NCBI GenBank assembly: GCA_035325905.1
Contig: DAOKYY010000006.1
Location: 1 to 64,000 of the forward strand
Length of the DNA stretch: 64,000 nucleotides
Reading direction: 5' to 3'
DNA from: DYGX01 sp035325905
Lineage (GTDB): Bacteria; Chloroflexota; Anaerolineae; Aggregatilineales; Aggregatilineaceae
In this document: in pieces, positions 9,824-19,087 of the stretch
How the letters are laid out: every line of letters begins with the position of its first letter
Position numbering within the stretch: the stretch's first letter is position 1
Program-made: the position numbers and the translations under genes
The notes under the pieces: model-generated
The model's database searches: none
Told to the model about the DNA's origin: nothing
Seen by the model: only the letters and a program-made list of their open reading frames with translations

Positions 9824-10665
9824 AGCCGCCCGCGCAGGCGGTGCCCTTCCGTCACCAGCCACGCGCCGCTGTCCCACTCCGTCAGCGCGCCCCCGTCCCA
9901 GTACGACAGATCGAGGCGCACCAGCACGCCCGGCCACGGGGCGGCCACGTAGACGCTGCGGAAGGTTTCCACACCCGGCAGATTGAAGCCACTTGGCGCA
10001 GGCAGCCGCGTATCGAGATCGGCGCGGGTGAGATCGGTGTCACAGTGGAACTGGATCAGCGGGACCGAGGTGTACCCGTAGGTCAGCTCGAACTTGGGCA
10101 CGCGTGGCGCGTCAAACGCCTCGATCTCACGCTGGAACTCGCCGGCGCTCGCCGGGAGCACGAAAGGCATTTCCGTATCCGGCTCAGGATAGGCGTAAAG
10201 GTTGGCCGCCGCGCCGAGGGCTTCGAGCAGGTATTCCCACAGATCGTTCGGCACGCGCGCGGTCGGCAGCTCGACGCCGGTGTGATCGACGCGCAGAATG
10301 TGCCCGCGCAGGCATTCGGCGAGGGCCGCCGGAGCCAGCGGCGGAGGATCGGGCGTCACCCACGCTCCGGGCGGCAGCCGGACCGGGTCGCGCGAGGCCC
10401 AGCCAAGCACGCGCATCCCACCCATGTAAATCGCCAGCAGCCCGATCGTGTCCAGCACGACCGTCGGGCGATCCACGCGGGACAACTCCAGCGTCGTCGC
10501 CGGGATGGCGCCCAAAGGGTACTGCGGCACCATCACCAGGCGATCGGAGAGCAGCTCCGACTGCGGACCCTCGCTCAGCAGCGGCGCGATCGCGTCAAAC
10601 CAGGCGCGCGACTTGGGGTCCGACGGAAGCAGGTAGCGTATCTGGTTGAGCCGGTCGCCGATCAT
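9820..10665 (-). CDS. Uncharacterised protein
   Basis: I do not recognise this 281-residue protein. It has no signal peptide and no clear membrane segment, and it is rich in Pro, Asp and aromatic residues, suggesting a soluble beta-rich fold. The start at 10665 is preceded by GGGAGAG. The stop codon lies inside the right arm of the inverted-repeat element at 9702-9823, so the insertion may have set or changed the C-terminus. It is divergent from the cupin gene. Codon use resembles the neighbours, so it is probably a real gene. Confidence 0.6.
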   Translation of the reverse strand: MIGDRLNQIRYLLPSDPKSRAWFDAIAPLLSEGPQSELLSDRLVMVPQYPLGAIPATTLELSRVDRPTVVLDTIGLLAIYMGGMRVLGWASRDPVRLPPGAWVTPDPPPLAPAALAECLRGHILRVDHTGVELPTARVPNDLWEYLLEALGAAANLYAYPEPDTEMPFVLPASAGEFQREIEAFDAPRVPKFELTYGYTSVPLIQFHCDTDLTRADLDTRLPAPSGFNLPGVETFRSVYVAAPWPGVLVRLDLSYWDGGALTEWDSGAWLVTEGHRLRGRL

Positions 10666-10860
10666 CTCTCCCTCGCTTATGCGCGGCAGCGCACGGTAGC
10701 GCACGGTCGCACGCGCTATTCGACACATCCCATCATAATACGCATTCCGCCGAATTCGGTGGCCTGCTGGCACGATCCGGGCGCCCGGCTGAGAAGCCAA
10801 GTCTGCTAGAATCCAGTCAGAACGTCAAGTGACTGGCGGAGCATCCACGGAGAAACACGC

Positions 10861-11166
10861 TTGAAGACGCTGGCCGTTAAACCTCAGGGGGAGTTTGAAG
10901 TCATCGCCACGACCTCGCGCGCCCAGGCCGCGACGATGGTGCTGGCGCCGGGCGAGTCGACCGGCGGGCCGGACAACCGTCACGCGGCCAGCGATCAGTG
11001 GCTGTACGTGACCGGCGGGCGCGGCTACGCGGTGGTCGAGGGGCGACGCGTGGGGCTAGAACCGGGCACTTTGCTGCTGATTGAGGCTGGCGAGGGCCAC
11101 GAGATCGTGAACGACGGCGACGAGCCGCTGGCGTCGCTGAACATCTACGCGCCGCCTGAATACTGA
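10861..11166 (+). CDS. Small cupin-domain protein
   Basis: The 101-residue product is a single cupin barrel. The segment HAASDQWLYVTGGRGYAVVEGRR and the later PGTLLLIEAGEGHEIVNDGDEP match the two conserved cupin motifs, with His, Glu and a second His placed to bind a metal. Translation starts at TTG (10861), eight bases after GGAG. The next gene begins 11 bases after its stop codon, so the two are probably co-transcribed. Substrate and role are unknown; such small cupins are often isomerases, dioxygenases or sugar-binding regulators. Confidence 0.8.
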   Translation: MKTLAVKPQGEFEVIATTSRAQAATMVLAPGESTGGPDNRHAASDQWLYVTGGRGYAVVEGRRVGLEPGTLLLIEAGEGHEIVNDGDEPLASLNIYAPPEY

Positions 11167-11177
11167 TCGGTTTCCCG

Positions 11178-12062
11178 ATGTTCTTGCACCGGCAGGAGCT
11201 GCCCGTGTCTGGCGAGTGTTCTTTTCCGCGCGGGTTCGACCCCGATTTCGACGATCGCGACTGGAACGACGACTGGCTGCGCCTGCCCGTCGCGCAGGTC
11301 CCGCCCGGCGTGCACCCCGGCGGCTACCGCGTCGAGCGCCGGCTTCTCGACGCCGTGCCGATCTTCGACCGCGCCTACCGGTTAAGCGCGCCGCTCGACT
11401 GCCGCCTGCTCTATGATCCACAGGGCCGGTTGTGGATGTCTGACACGCCGCAAGAACGAATCATGATGGTTAACAATGGGCGGCGTTCGAGCGGGCACGT
11501 GCTGATCGGCGGCCTCGGCCTAGGCCTGTATCCGCAAGTCGCGCAGGCGGGATCGGCGGGCGCCGCGACGCGCTTCACCGTGATCGAGCGCAGCCCGGTG
11601 GTGGTGGACATCGTCACTCCGACGCTCGAAGCGGCGCTCGACGCGCCGCTGACGCTTCACATCGGGGATGCGGCCGAGTTCCTGGCCGGGCCGGTCGGGC
11701 AGCGTTTCGACACGGTGTTTCTGGACACGTGGGACACGCTCGACGCCGCGCACCTGCCGATGGTCAACGCGCTGCGCGACCTGGCGCTGCGCCACCTGAC
11801 CCCGGAAGGTCGCGTGCTGCTGTGGGGCTATGGCTGGATGCTGGCGCTGTTTGAGGACGCCTGCCGCCAGATTCTGGCGCTGCCGCCCGGCGCGCGTCAT
11901 AACGCGCTCGCCGCGCAGGCGCACGACGCGCCGCGCGCGCTGGCGCTGCTGGGGCCGGTGCTTGACCGGTTCGCGGGTGAGCCGGTCGCGGCGGACATCG
12001 AGGCCGCGCTCGGCTGGTGTCGCGGTTACGCGCTGCATGTCACCGAGCCGGTGGAGTTCTGA
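11178..12062 (+). CDS. Putative SAM-dependent methyltransferase / spermidine-synthase-like protein
   Basis: This 294-residue protein carries a class I methyltransferase-like core: motif I HVLIGGLGLGLYP, an acidic motif II region (FTVIERSP) and a motif IV-like FDTVFLDTWDT. The spacing resembles spermidine-synthase-like Rossmann domains. The first 100 residues are unassigned. No clear ribosome-binding site precedes the ATG, and it starts 11 bases after the cupin gene, so translational coupling is plausible. The substrate cannot be told. Its stop lies 12 bases from that of the convergent histidine kinase gene. Confidence 0.6.
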   Translation: MFLHRQELPVSGECSFPRGFDPDFDDRDWNDDWLRLPVAQVPPGVHPGGYRVERRLLDAVPIFDRAYRLSAPLDCRLLYDPQGRLWMSDTPQERIMMVNNGRRSSGHVLIGGLGLGLYPQVAQAGSAGAATRFTVIERSPVVVDIVTPTLEAALDAPLTLHIGDAAEFLAGPVGQRFDTVFLDTWDTLDAAHLPMVNALRDLALRHLTPEGRVLLWGYGWMLALFEDACRQILALPPGARHNALAAQAHDAPRALALLGPVLDRFAGEPVAADIEAALGWCRGYALHVTEPVEF

Positions 12063-12074
12063 GGCGCGGATCCA

Positions 12075-15000
12075 CTAGGTCCGCGCGCGGACCTCGACGA
12101 CAATCCGCGTGCCCTCGCCGGGCGCGCTGTGCAGGGCGAAGCTCGCCCCGGCGGCCTGCGCCCGCTCGCGCATCGACTTCAACCCCAGGTGCCCCGGAAA
12201 CGAAGCGGACGGGTCGAACCCGACGCCGTTATCCGCCAACTCCAAGATGATCCCATCCGGTAGGCAGGCCATGTGCACCCGAACGCGGCTGGCGCGGGCG
12301 TGCTTGACGGTGTTGTGCAGCGCCTCGCGGGCGATGCGGTACAGCGCCTCTTTGAGCGCGATCGGCAGCTCCGGCTCGTCGCACAGGTCGGCGTCTACCT
12401 CGATCTGATGGCGCGCCTGGAGCGAGGCGACCTGCGCCGCCAGCGCCGCCTTCAGCCCGTCGTTCTCCAACAACTCTGGGCGCAGCTCGAAGATCAGCGC
12501 CCGCATCTCAGACAGCCCGGCTTCGGCCAGCGCCAGCACATAGTCAAGCGGCTCGTCCAGCCTGGCCGGATCGCGCGCCAGCAACCTTTGCGCGGTGCGC
12601 GTGCCGAGCGCGATCCCGAACAGCGCCTGCGAGACGGAATCGTGCAACTCGCGCGCCAGCCGGTTGCGCTCCTCGAAGACGGCCAGCTCGTGCGCGGCGC
12701 GGTACAGGCGCGCGTTCTCAATCGCGACCGCCATCAGGTCGGCCAGAGTGGACATGACGCGAATATCGCCCTGCGAGAATCGCTCCGGCTCGGCGGACTG
12801 CACGACCAGCACGCCGACCACCTGCTTCGCGGCGATCATCGGGACGGCCATCTCCGAGCGCGCACCGCGCAGCCCCGGCGAGAGCACGCCTTCGGGCGCG
12901 ATCGAGGCGTCGTTGACCATGACGCCCTGCCGCAAGCGCGCCGCCCGCGCCACCAGCGCACGCGGGTCGCTGGCCGCAATTCGATGGGGCGTCTCATCGC
13001 GCCCAGGCGCCGCCTCGAAGGTGTCTGTTTCGGCGTCCAGCAGGTAGATATCCAGGTGATAGCTGGGAAAGGTGGCGCGCGCCAGCTCGGTGAGCGTGGT
13101 CAGCAGGCGCTCCAGGTCGAGGATGCTCGCCGCCGCCGCGCTGACCTTGGCGACGGTTTCGAGTTCCAGCGCGCGCTGCGCCGCCTCGATATGCGCTTCC
13201 TTCTGCGCCAGATACGCACGGCGGCTGGTTACGACCGAGGCGAGCGTGGGGCGGATGGCGCGGATCAGCGCCCGCAGGTCGTCGGGGAAGGTTCGCGGCG
13301 CGTCCCAGATCAGGATCAGCAGGCCGTGCCACAGATCACCGGCCTTGAGCGGCAGCGCGATCAACGCCGGCCAACCGAGCGCCTCTGCAACCTCCCGCGC
13401 CTGCCGGACCTCCGGGCGCGGGTCGGTCGCCACGTCCTCGACGAAGATCGGCGCATCCGGTGCGTGGAGCGCCATCTGGAACAGCGGGTAGTCACGGATC
13501 GCATACCCGGCGAAAGGCAGCGCGTCAAGATTCTGTCTGTCTGCGCGGCGCACGCGTAGCGCGACAGCGCGTACCTCCGTGGGCGGATCGTCCTCGGTCG
13601 CGTTCGAGTACGCCAGCGTGGAGAGCGCCACGCCGTATGGCTCGACGACCACCGCTACGGCGTCGAGTATGGCCTGCTCGTCAACCGCCTGCGACAGCGC
13701 GGCGTTGACGGCCGCCAGCTTCTCGGCCCGGATACGATCCTGCTCGGCGGCATCCTTCAGGCGGATGCGCTCAACCGCCGCCGTGACCAGCTCACCGATC
13801 CCCGCCGCGAGCCGCTTTTCGCGCTCGGAGAAGCGGTGAGGCTGCTCCGTCTCGAAACCCAGCAGGCCGATAAAGCGGTCTTCGAGCTGGAGCGGCACCG
13901 AAATGAACGAGCGGTACCCCTGGCGCTCGGTGGTCGCGGCGCTCACTGCGTCCAGCTGCGTGCGGTCAGCGGTGTCTTCCACGACTAGCGGCTGCGAACG
14001 ATCGAGCGTGTGCACACGTGGAATCTCATCCATCCGCAGCCGCGCGCCGAGCGGCCAGCGGTTGTCCCTCTCCTTGGCGACCAGCTCCAGATGCCGCGCC
14101 TGGCGGTAGTCAAACCGGTCCCAAAGCCACAACACGACGCTGAGGCCGGTCATTTCCAGCTCGGCCAGCGCGTCTACAACCTCCTGATACGTGCGCGCCG
14201 CGTTGATGCCCCGGCTGGCGCGATAGAGTAACTCGCGCTCTTCGCGGGCTTCTTCGGCGTCCAGGTAAGCCCGGCGGCTGGCGACGACCGAAGGCAGCGT
14301 TTGCAGCAGCGCGGTGTAGACGTAGACCTCTTCTTCGGTGAACGTATGCGGCGCGTTCCAGCCAATGTTGAGCAACCCCTGCCAGCGCCCGAAGCTGTAG
14401 AGCGGCATCATCGCCAGCGCGCGCAACCCGTGCTGGTGCAGCAACTCGCGGCTGGCCGGGTCGAGGCGCCCGTCCGACAGGCTGTCTTCAAGCAAGATCG
14501 GCTCCTCGGGCCGGGCCGTCCAGTGTTCCGACAGCGCGAAATCGGACACGCTGATCGCGCGGCCCATACGCATGCGATCATCGTGTAAGGCGCCCCCCTG
14601 CCAGCGGGCGACGTTGACCACCTGGACGGGCTGCCCGGTCACATCGGCCAGCACATAGCTCAGCATAATCAGGTCGGGCGGGTGCTCGTCGGCGTAGAGC
14701 GCCACCGCGCCGACGATCTGGGCCTCGTTGACCGCCTGCGAGAGCGCCGTGTTCACCCGGAGCAGGCGCTCGGCGCGCCGTGCGCGCTCGCGATTCTGGT
14801 CTCCCAGACGCACCGAAGCGATGATCGGCCCGGCCTGCTGAAGGATCGCGGTGAAGATGCGCAGATCCCGCTCGTCGAAGACGGTTTGCTCGCGCCAGCT
14901 AAAGATCAGCAGCCCGATCCAGTGCCCGTTATGATAGAGCGGCAGCACGACGGAGCTGCGCATCCCCGCCAGCTCGTAAAACGAGAGCGTCGTGGCGTCG

Positions 15001-15338
15001 AGCATGTCAGGGGCGTATACATCGGAAATGACCATCGGCCGGTCGGGGGCGGCCAGCCATTGGCGCATGAACGCGCGGCCCGGCTCGATCTCAAAGCGAG
15101 CGCCTTCCGGCCAGTTGCGCGGCGCCCCGCGCGCCCACTGCGCCGCGATCTCCAGCGTCGCCGGCTCGTCCGCCGGGCCGGGATGGATATAGAACAAGAC
15201 GCCGGACGCCGCGCCACCGTCGCGCGCGTAATCGCTCACGGCTTCCAGCCATTCGACGGGCGTGGAGGCCTGCGTGAGCTTGTTCGACATCGAGTAGAGG
15301 ATATCGATCTCGTCGCGCAGCAGGCTGGCGTTCGCCAT
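12075..15338 (-). CDS. Soluble multi-GAF sensor histidine kinase (NarL-system type)
   Basis: The 1087-residue protein has no membrane segment. About five GAF-like sensory modules can be traced (roughly residues 20-180, 190-355, 365-520, 535-710 and 725-880), several ending in the same helix pattern ASRRAYLDAEEA or TSRRAYLAQKEA, which suggests internal duplication. A HisKA_3 dimerisation helix follows with the phospho-acceptor His899 in ARELHDSVSQALFG. A HATPase_c domain then carries EALHNTVKHARA and DNGVGFD. It lies 87 bp downstream of a NarL-type regulator on the same strand and is almost certainly its partner. Signals could be small molecules or redox state; none is evident. Confidence 0.88.
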   Translation of the reverse strand: MANASLLRDEIDILYSMSNKLTQASTPVEWLEAVSDYARDGGAASGVLFYIHPGPADEPATLEIAAQWARGAPRNWPEGARFEIEPGRAFMRQWLAAPDRPMVISDVYAPDMLDATTLSFYELAGMRSSVVLPLYHNGHWIGLLIFSWREQTVFDERDLRIFTAILQQAGPIIASVRLGDQNRERARRAERLLRVNTALSQAVNEAQIVGAVALYADEHPPDLIMLSYVLADVTGQPVQVVNVARWQGGALHDDRMRMGRAISVSDFALSEHWTARPEEPILLEDSLSDGRLDPASRELLHQHGLRALAMMPLYSFGRWQGLLNIGWNAPHTFTEEEVYVYTALLQTLPSVVASRRAYLDAEEAREERELLYRASRGINAARTYQEVVDALAELEMTGLSVVLWLWDRFDYRQARHLELVAKERDNRWPLGARLRMDEIPRVHTLDRSQPLVVEDTADRTQLDAVSAATTERQGYRSFISVPLQLEDRFIGLLGFETEQPHRFSEREKRLAAGIGELVTAAVERIRLKDAAEQDRIRAEKLAAVNAALSQAVDEQAILDAVAVVVEPYGVALSTLAYSNATEDDPPTEVRAVALRVRRADRQNLDALPFAGYAIRDYPLFQMALHAPDAPIFVEDVATDPRPEVRQAREVAEALGWPALIALPLKAGDLWHGLLILIWDAPRTFPDDLRALIRAIRPTLASVVTSRRAYLAQKEAHIEAAQRALELETVAKVSAAAASILDLERLLTTLTELARATFPSYHLDIYLLDAETDTFEAAPGRDETPHRIAASDPRALVARAARLRQGVMVNDASIAPEGVLSPGLRGARSEMAVPMIAAKQVVGVLVVQSAEPERFSQGDIRVMSTLADLMAVAIENARLYRAAHELAVFEERNRLARELHDSVSQALFGIALGTRTAQRLLARDPARLDEPLDYVLALAEAGLSEMRALIFELRPELLENDGLKAALAAQVASLQARHQIEVDADLCDEPELPIALKEALYRIAREALHNTVKHARASRVRVHMACLPDGIILELADNGVGFDPSASFPGHLGLKSMRERAQAAGASFALHSAPGEGTRIVVEVRART

Positions 15339-15425
15339 AGTGAGTCTCTTGTCGGGCTGCGAGTGCCCGTAACGATCGATGGCTGTGCTGTGCTTGCGGC
15401 CCCGGCGCGCGAGGGCAACCGCACG

Positions 15426-16058
15426 CTAGAGACTGTCCACCAGCCCCAGTCGCACGGCGTACAGCGCCGCCTGGGTCCGGCTGACGACGTTGAGCTTGCT
15501 CAGGATGTTGCTGACGTGCGTCTTCACAGTCTTTTCGCCGATGCTGAGGCGCTGGGCGATTTCCTTATTCGAATAGCCCAGCGCGAGCTGGCGCAAAACC
15601 TCTGTTTCGCGCTCGGTCAGCGTTTCGGGGCTGTCCGGCATGCGGACCTCGCGCATCAGGCGCGCGGCAGCCTGCGGCGAAAGCTGGACCTGCCCCTGGG
15701 CCGCCGCCTTGATCGAGCGCACCAGCTCGTCGGCTTCGGTGTCTTTCAGGAGATAGCCCACCGCCCCGGCGCGCACCGCGCCGACCACCGAGCTATCTTC
15801 CAGCACGCTGGTCAGCGCGATAATCTCGATTTCCGGCAGCTCGCGGCGCAGAATCGTGATGGCCTGGATACCGTCTAGCTCCGGCATCAGGAGGTCCATC
15901 AGGACGACATCCGGTTTCAGCTCGCGCGCTAAATCGACCGCTCGCCGCCCATCCGACGCCTCGCCCACGATCTCGATCTCGTCGTCCAGGCTCAGAAACA
16001 TTTGCAGGCCCTGACGCACGACCGCGTGATCATCCGCGACCAACACCCGAATTGTCAC
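15426..16058 (-). CDS. NarL/LuxR-family response regulator
   Basis: This 210-residue protein has an N-terminal receiver domain with phospho-acceptor Asp55 in VVLMDLLMPELDG, the acidic pair ADDH and the conserved Lys of GYLLKD. A C-terminal LuxR-type helix-turn-helix follows (LTERETEVLRQLALGYSNKEIAQRLSIGEKTVKTHVSNIL). The start is GTG at 16058 with GAGGG nine bases upstream. It is the first gene of a leftward pair with the multi-GAF kinase and probably acts as a DNA-binding activator. Targets are unknown. Confidence 0.92.
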   Translation of the reverse strand: MTIRVLVADDHAVVRQGLQMFLSLDDEIEIVGEASDGRRAVDLARELKPDVVLMDLLMPELDGIQAITILRRELPEIEIIALTSVLEDSSVVGAVRAGAVGYLLKDTEADELVRSIKAAAQGQVQLSPQAAARLMREVRMPDSPETLTERETEVLRQLALGYSNKEIAQRLSIGEKTVKTHVSNILSKLNVVSRTQAALYAVRLGLVDSL

Positions 16059-16113
16059 TGCTCACGCCCTCGCTCAGCTCTGCGGCTTAAGAAGCGCGTT
16101 CACTATAGCATTG

Positions 16114-16119
16114 ATTATA
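16114..16119 (-). promoter_or_regulatory. -10 box TATAAT for the regulator/kinase pair
   Basis: A perfect TATAAT on the minus strand lies about 55 bases before the GTG start of the response regulator gene. The -35 region at 17-base spacing is weak, so an activator may be needed; autoregulation would be typical. Confidence 0.4.
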
Positions 16120-16243
16120 CGTTTCTAGAAGTGCGTCTTGCCTGAAGAAATTCTGTAGACAGATTTTACGATAGCGCGTGCGCTCCGCCGAAAGCGAGAC
16201 CTTGCGACGCGCTTGCGCCGATGACATCCCCCGGCCTTTCTCC

Positions 16244-16273
16244 CCTCTCCGGTCTATACAGCCAGCGGAGAGG
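16244..16273. repeat. GC-rich hairpin, possible degenerate intergenic repeat
   Basis: CCTCTCCG and CGGAGAGG form a perfect 8-bp stem around a 14-base loop, followed by a purine-rich GGATAAGGTT tail. This resembles the GGAGAGG...GTGAGGT palindromic repeats scattered through many genomes. A genome-wide copy search would settle it. Confidence 0.35.
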
Positions 16274-16463
16274 AGCCAGGGATAAGGTTCCCGCCGCCGG
16301 ATCGGCCCCGCGCAGGTGCCACTTCGCGCAAAAACAGGTGCGTTTTGTGACCATGCAGCGGCGGACGCGCCCGGTACAATCGATTTTGGTGAGACATAGC
16401 AGAATTATTGCAGCGTGCCGCCGAGATTTCAGAGGAACAGGCCAGCGGCGGGCATTGGGGCGC

Positions 16464-18371
16464 ATGATCGAACAGCTTTACTTCATCTACGGACTCGCGT
16501 TTTTCAGCCTGGGCCTCGCCTCGCTGCTGGAAATGCGCGAATCGAGCGGGCTGCCGCTGGGCCGCCAGCTCCCCTGGCTGGCGCTGTTTGGCCTGACGCA
16601 CAGCGCGGTCGAGTGGTGCGATATGTTCTTGCTGGACGCCCCAGCGGGTGACTTTGCGCAGGCGCTGCTGGTGGCCCGCTCGATCCTGCTGCCGGTGTCC
16701 GCCGTGATGCTGATTCGCTTTGGAGTCGGGCTGCTGGCCGAGGTCGGGCCTCTGCCCGATTGGGCAACCTTCGCGCAGGCCGTGTTGTTTGTCCCGGCGA
16801 TGCTGATCGTCGCCTACGCGCTGGTCGTGATCAGCACTGAGAGCGAGCCGGAGCGCGCCGCCGACATCTGGTCGCGTTATCTGCTCTTTCTGCCAGGCGG
16901 ATTGATGACCTCGGTCGGCTTCGGGCGCCACTGGCTGAAAGCGCCGCACCGCGACACCAACAGCTCGTACCGCTGGCTGCTGCTCGCCGGAGGCGCGGCG
17001 TTCCTCTACGCGCTCGCGGCGGGGTTGATCGTCGAGAAGAACGCCTACGGCCTGGCGCCGTGGATCAATTACGAGACGGTCGAGAGCCTGACGCGCCTCC
17101 CGACCCAGTTGTGGCGCACGCTGGCCGCTCTCACGCTGACCATCGCGGTCATCCGGGCGCTGGGCCTGTTCGCCAACGAGCGCCGGTTGCAGCTTGACCT
17201 GCTCCAGCGCGAGCGCGAGCGCGCTCAGCACGCCGCGCTGGTCGCTCAGCGCGACGCCCGCCAGGTCGCCGAACGGTGGAGCGAGACGCTGGTGCAGATC
17301 AGCCGCCAGATCGCCACCCTGGAGCCGCTGGACCAGGTGCTGCTGGCGATCGTCGAGCGCGGGCGGCTGCTGCTGCGCGCCAACGCGGCGGCCCTGGCGT
17401 TGTGGGACGAGGATTATTCGCAGCTTGTGGTGAAGGCGTTCGCCTCCGCCGACGGGAAGGCGATGGTCAACCGCCCCGTCACACAACGTCTCATTCTGGA
17501 TGCGGTCAAGAGCCGCCGCCCGGCGCTGATGCCGGACGGGAGCGCGTGGCGCTGCGAGGCGCTGGGCAGCGATGTCCGCTCGGCGGCGATTGTCCCGCTC
17601 CAGTTCGAGGGCGAGACGCTTGGCGCGCTGTGGACGGTCAGCACCGAACCGGGCGCGTTTGGCGACACCGATCTCAACCATATCGAGCACCTCAGCGACC
17701 AGGCAGTGATTGCGATCCAGCACGCCCTGATGGCCGCGCGGCTGCAATCGCTGGCGGTCGTCGAGGAGCGCGCGCGGATCGCCCGCGAGATGCACGACGG
17801 CCTGGCGCAGCTGCTCGGCTATGTCAGCCTGGAAGTCCAGACCGTCGAGGCGCTGGTCCGCCAGCAGAATTCCGAGGCGGCGCTGGCTGAGCTGAGCCAG
17901 GCGCGCGCCCGGATCAATTCTGCCCAGGCGGACGTGCGCGAGAATATTCTCAGCCTGCGCACGACGCTGGCCGGAGAGGCCGGGCTGGCGCAGTCGCTGG
18001 CGGAGTACGTCGAGGAATTCGGCATCCAGACCGGCATCACCACGCGCTTCGTCAACGAGCTTGACGCGCCGCCGAACCTGTCGCCGCTGGGCGAAACGCA
18101 GCTTGTGTGCATCGTGCAGGAAGCCCTGGCGAATGTGCGCAAGCACTCCAGGGCACGGCATGTCGAGCTGCGGCTCAGCGCGGACGGCGAGCGCGTGCAT
18201 GTCACGGTCACGGACGACGGCGTCGGGTTCACGCCGCGCAACGCGCGCCGCCACTTTGGGCTGGAAACCATGCGCGAGCGGTCGCAGAGCGCGGGCGGCG
18301 GCCTGACTGTCACCTCCGTACCGGACGAAGGAACCGAGGTCGCGCTTTGGCTGCCCCAATTACAGCAGTAG
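16464..18371 (+). CDS. Membrane-bound sensor histidine kinase (NarL-system type)
   Basis: The 635-residue protein starts with six or seven hydrophobic segments (about residues 1-260), a membrane sensor of unknown ligand. A coiled linker (LLQRERERAQ) and a GAF-like domain (about 285-430) follow. Next comes a HisKA_3 region with His444 in AREMHDGLAQLLG, and an HATPase_c domain with EALANVRKHSRA and DDGVGFT. I chose the ATG at 16464 because the hydrophobic sensor begins there; longer in-frame starts reach back into the control region. The partner regulator starts 25 bases downstream. It is divergent from a second kinase/regulator pair. Confidence 0.87.
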   Translation: MIEQLYFIYGLAFFSLGLASLLEMRESSGLPLGRQLPWLALFGLTHSAVEWCDMFLLDAPAGDFAQALLVARSILLPVSAVMLIRFGVGLLAEVGPLPDWATFAQAVLFVPAMLIVAYALVVISTESEPERAADIWSRYLLFLPGGLMTSVGFGRHWLKAPHRDTNSSYRWLLLAGGAAFLYALAAGLIVEKNAYGLAPWINYETVESLTRLPTQLWRTLAALTLTIAVIRALGLFANERRLQLDLLQRERERAQHAALVAQRDARQVAERWSETLVQISRQIATLEPLDQVLLAIVERGRLLLRANAAALALWDEDYSQLVVKAFASADGKAMVNRPVTQRLILDAVKSRRPALMPDGSAWRCEALGSDVRSAAIVPLQFEGETLGALWTVSTEPGAFGDTDLNHIEHLSDQAVIAIQHALMAARLQSLAVVEERARIAREMHDGLAQLLGYVSLEVQTVEALVRQQNSEAALAELSQARARINSAQADVRENILSLRTTLAGEAGLAQSLAEYVEEFGIQTGITTRFVNELDAPPNLSPLGETQLVCIVQEALANVRKHSRARHVELRLSADGERVHVTVTDDGVGFTPRNARRHFGLETMRERSQSAGGGLTVTSVPDEGTEVALWLPQLQQ

Positions 18372-18396
18372 CAACACCAGAAGCGAGGGACAGACC

Positions 18397-19053
18397 ATGA
18401 TGCTAGAACTCCCTTTGAAAGTGCTGGTCGCCGACGATCACAGCCTGTTCCGGCAGGGACTCATCAGCCTGATGCGGACCCGGCCAGACCTGGTGCAGGT
18501 GCTTGGAGAAGCCGAGAGCGGCGCCGAAGCCCTGTCGCTGGCGCAGGAGCGCCGCCCCGACGCGATTCTGCTGGACATCTACATGCCGGAAGGGGACGGC
18601 CTCCAGACCGCCGCCCGCATCCGCGAGCTGCTGCCAGGGACGGCGATCATCATGCTGACGGCGTCCGAGCTGGACGACCACGTCTACCGCGCGGTGCAGC
18701 TTGGCGCGGCGGGATATTTGCTTAAGAGCCTCGACGCGCAGGAACTGTTCGACGTGCTCGAATGCGTGGCGCGCGGCGAGGTCGCGCTGTCCCGCGCGAT
18801 GGCGGCCCGCCTGCTGCGCGAGCTGGGGCGCCCCGGCGCGCCTGACACGGACGAGGCGGCCACGCTGACCGAGCGCGAAATCGACGTGCTGCGGCTGGTC
18901 GCGCATGGCGCGAGCAACCCGCAGATCGCCGAGGACCTGCACATCACGGTCAACACGGTGAAGGTTCACCTGCGCAATATCCTCTCCAAGCTGCAACTGG
19001 AGAACCGCACCCAGGCCGCGGCCTACGCCGTGCAGAGCGGCCTCGTGTCGTAG
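18397..19053 (+). CDS. NarL/LuxR-family response regulator
   Basis: The 218-residue protein has a receiver domain with phospho-acceptor Asp60 in AILLDIYMPEGDG, and a LuxR helix-turn-helix near the C-terminus (LTEREIDVLRLVAHGASNPQIAEDL). GAGGGA lies six bases before the ATG. It directly follows the membrane kinase gene and is its likely partner. The next gene, an iron-sulfur protein, starts 34 bases later on the same strand, so read-through is possible and the system could relate to redox metabolism. That link is an inference. Confidence 0.92.
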   Translation: MMLELPLKVLVADDHSLFRQGLISLMRTRPDLVQVLGEAESGAEALSLAQERRPDAILLDIYMPEGDGLQTAARIRELLPGTAIIMLTASELDDHVYRAVQLGAAGYLLKSLDAQELFDVLECVARGEVALSRAMAARLLRELGRPGAPDTDEAATLTEREIDVLRLVAHGASNPQIAEDLHITVNTVKVHLRNILSKLQLENRTQAAAYAVQSGLVS

Positions 19054-19087
19054 CGCGTGGGGACGCCGGAATGAGGAACTAGATCAC

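Larger units (their letters stand above)
16059..16463. other. Divergent control region between two two-component systems
   Basis: About 400 bases separate the two head-to-head signalling operons. The stretch is less GC-rich around 16100-16180 and holds a -10-like TATAAT on the minus strand, a GC-rich hairpin repeat near 16250, and a TACAAT on the plus strand about 90 bases before the second kinase. No convincing gene is present; the upstream extension of the kinase frame lacks a start with a ribosome-binding site. Confidence 0.5.

Noticed and set aside
16254..18359. A 701-codon open frame antisense to the membrane histidine kinase
   Set aside because: It mirrors a well-supported kinase gene, has low-complexity Arg/Gln-rich translation and no family motifs. 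Long antisense frames are expected in DNA this GC-rich; the same applies to antisense frames over iolD, the multi-GAF kinase and the peptide-binding protein.
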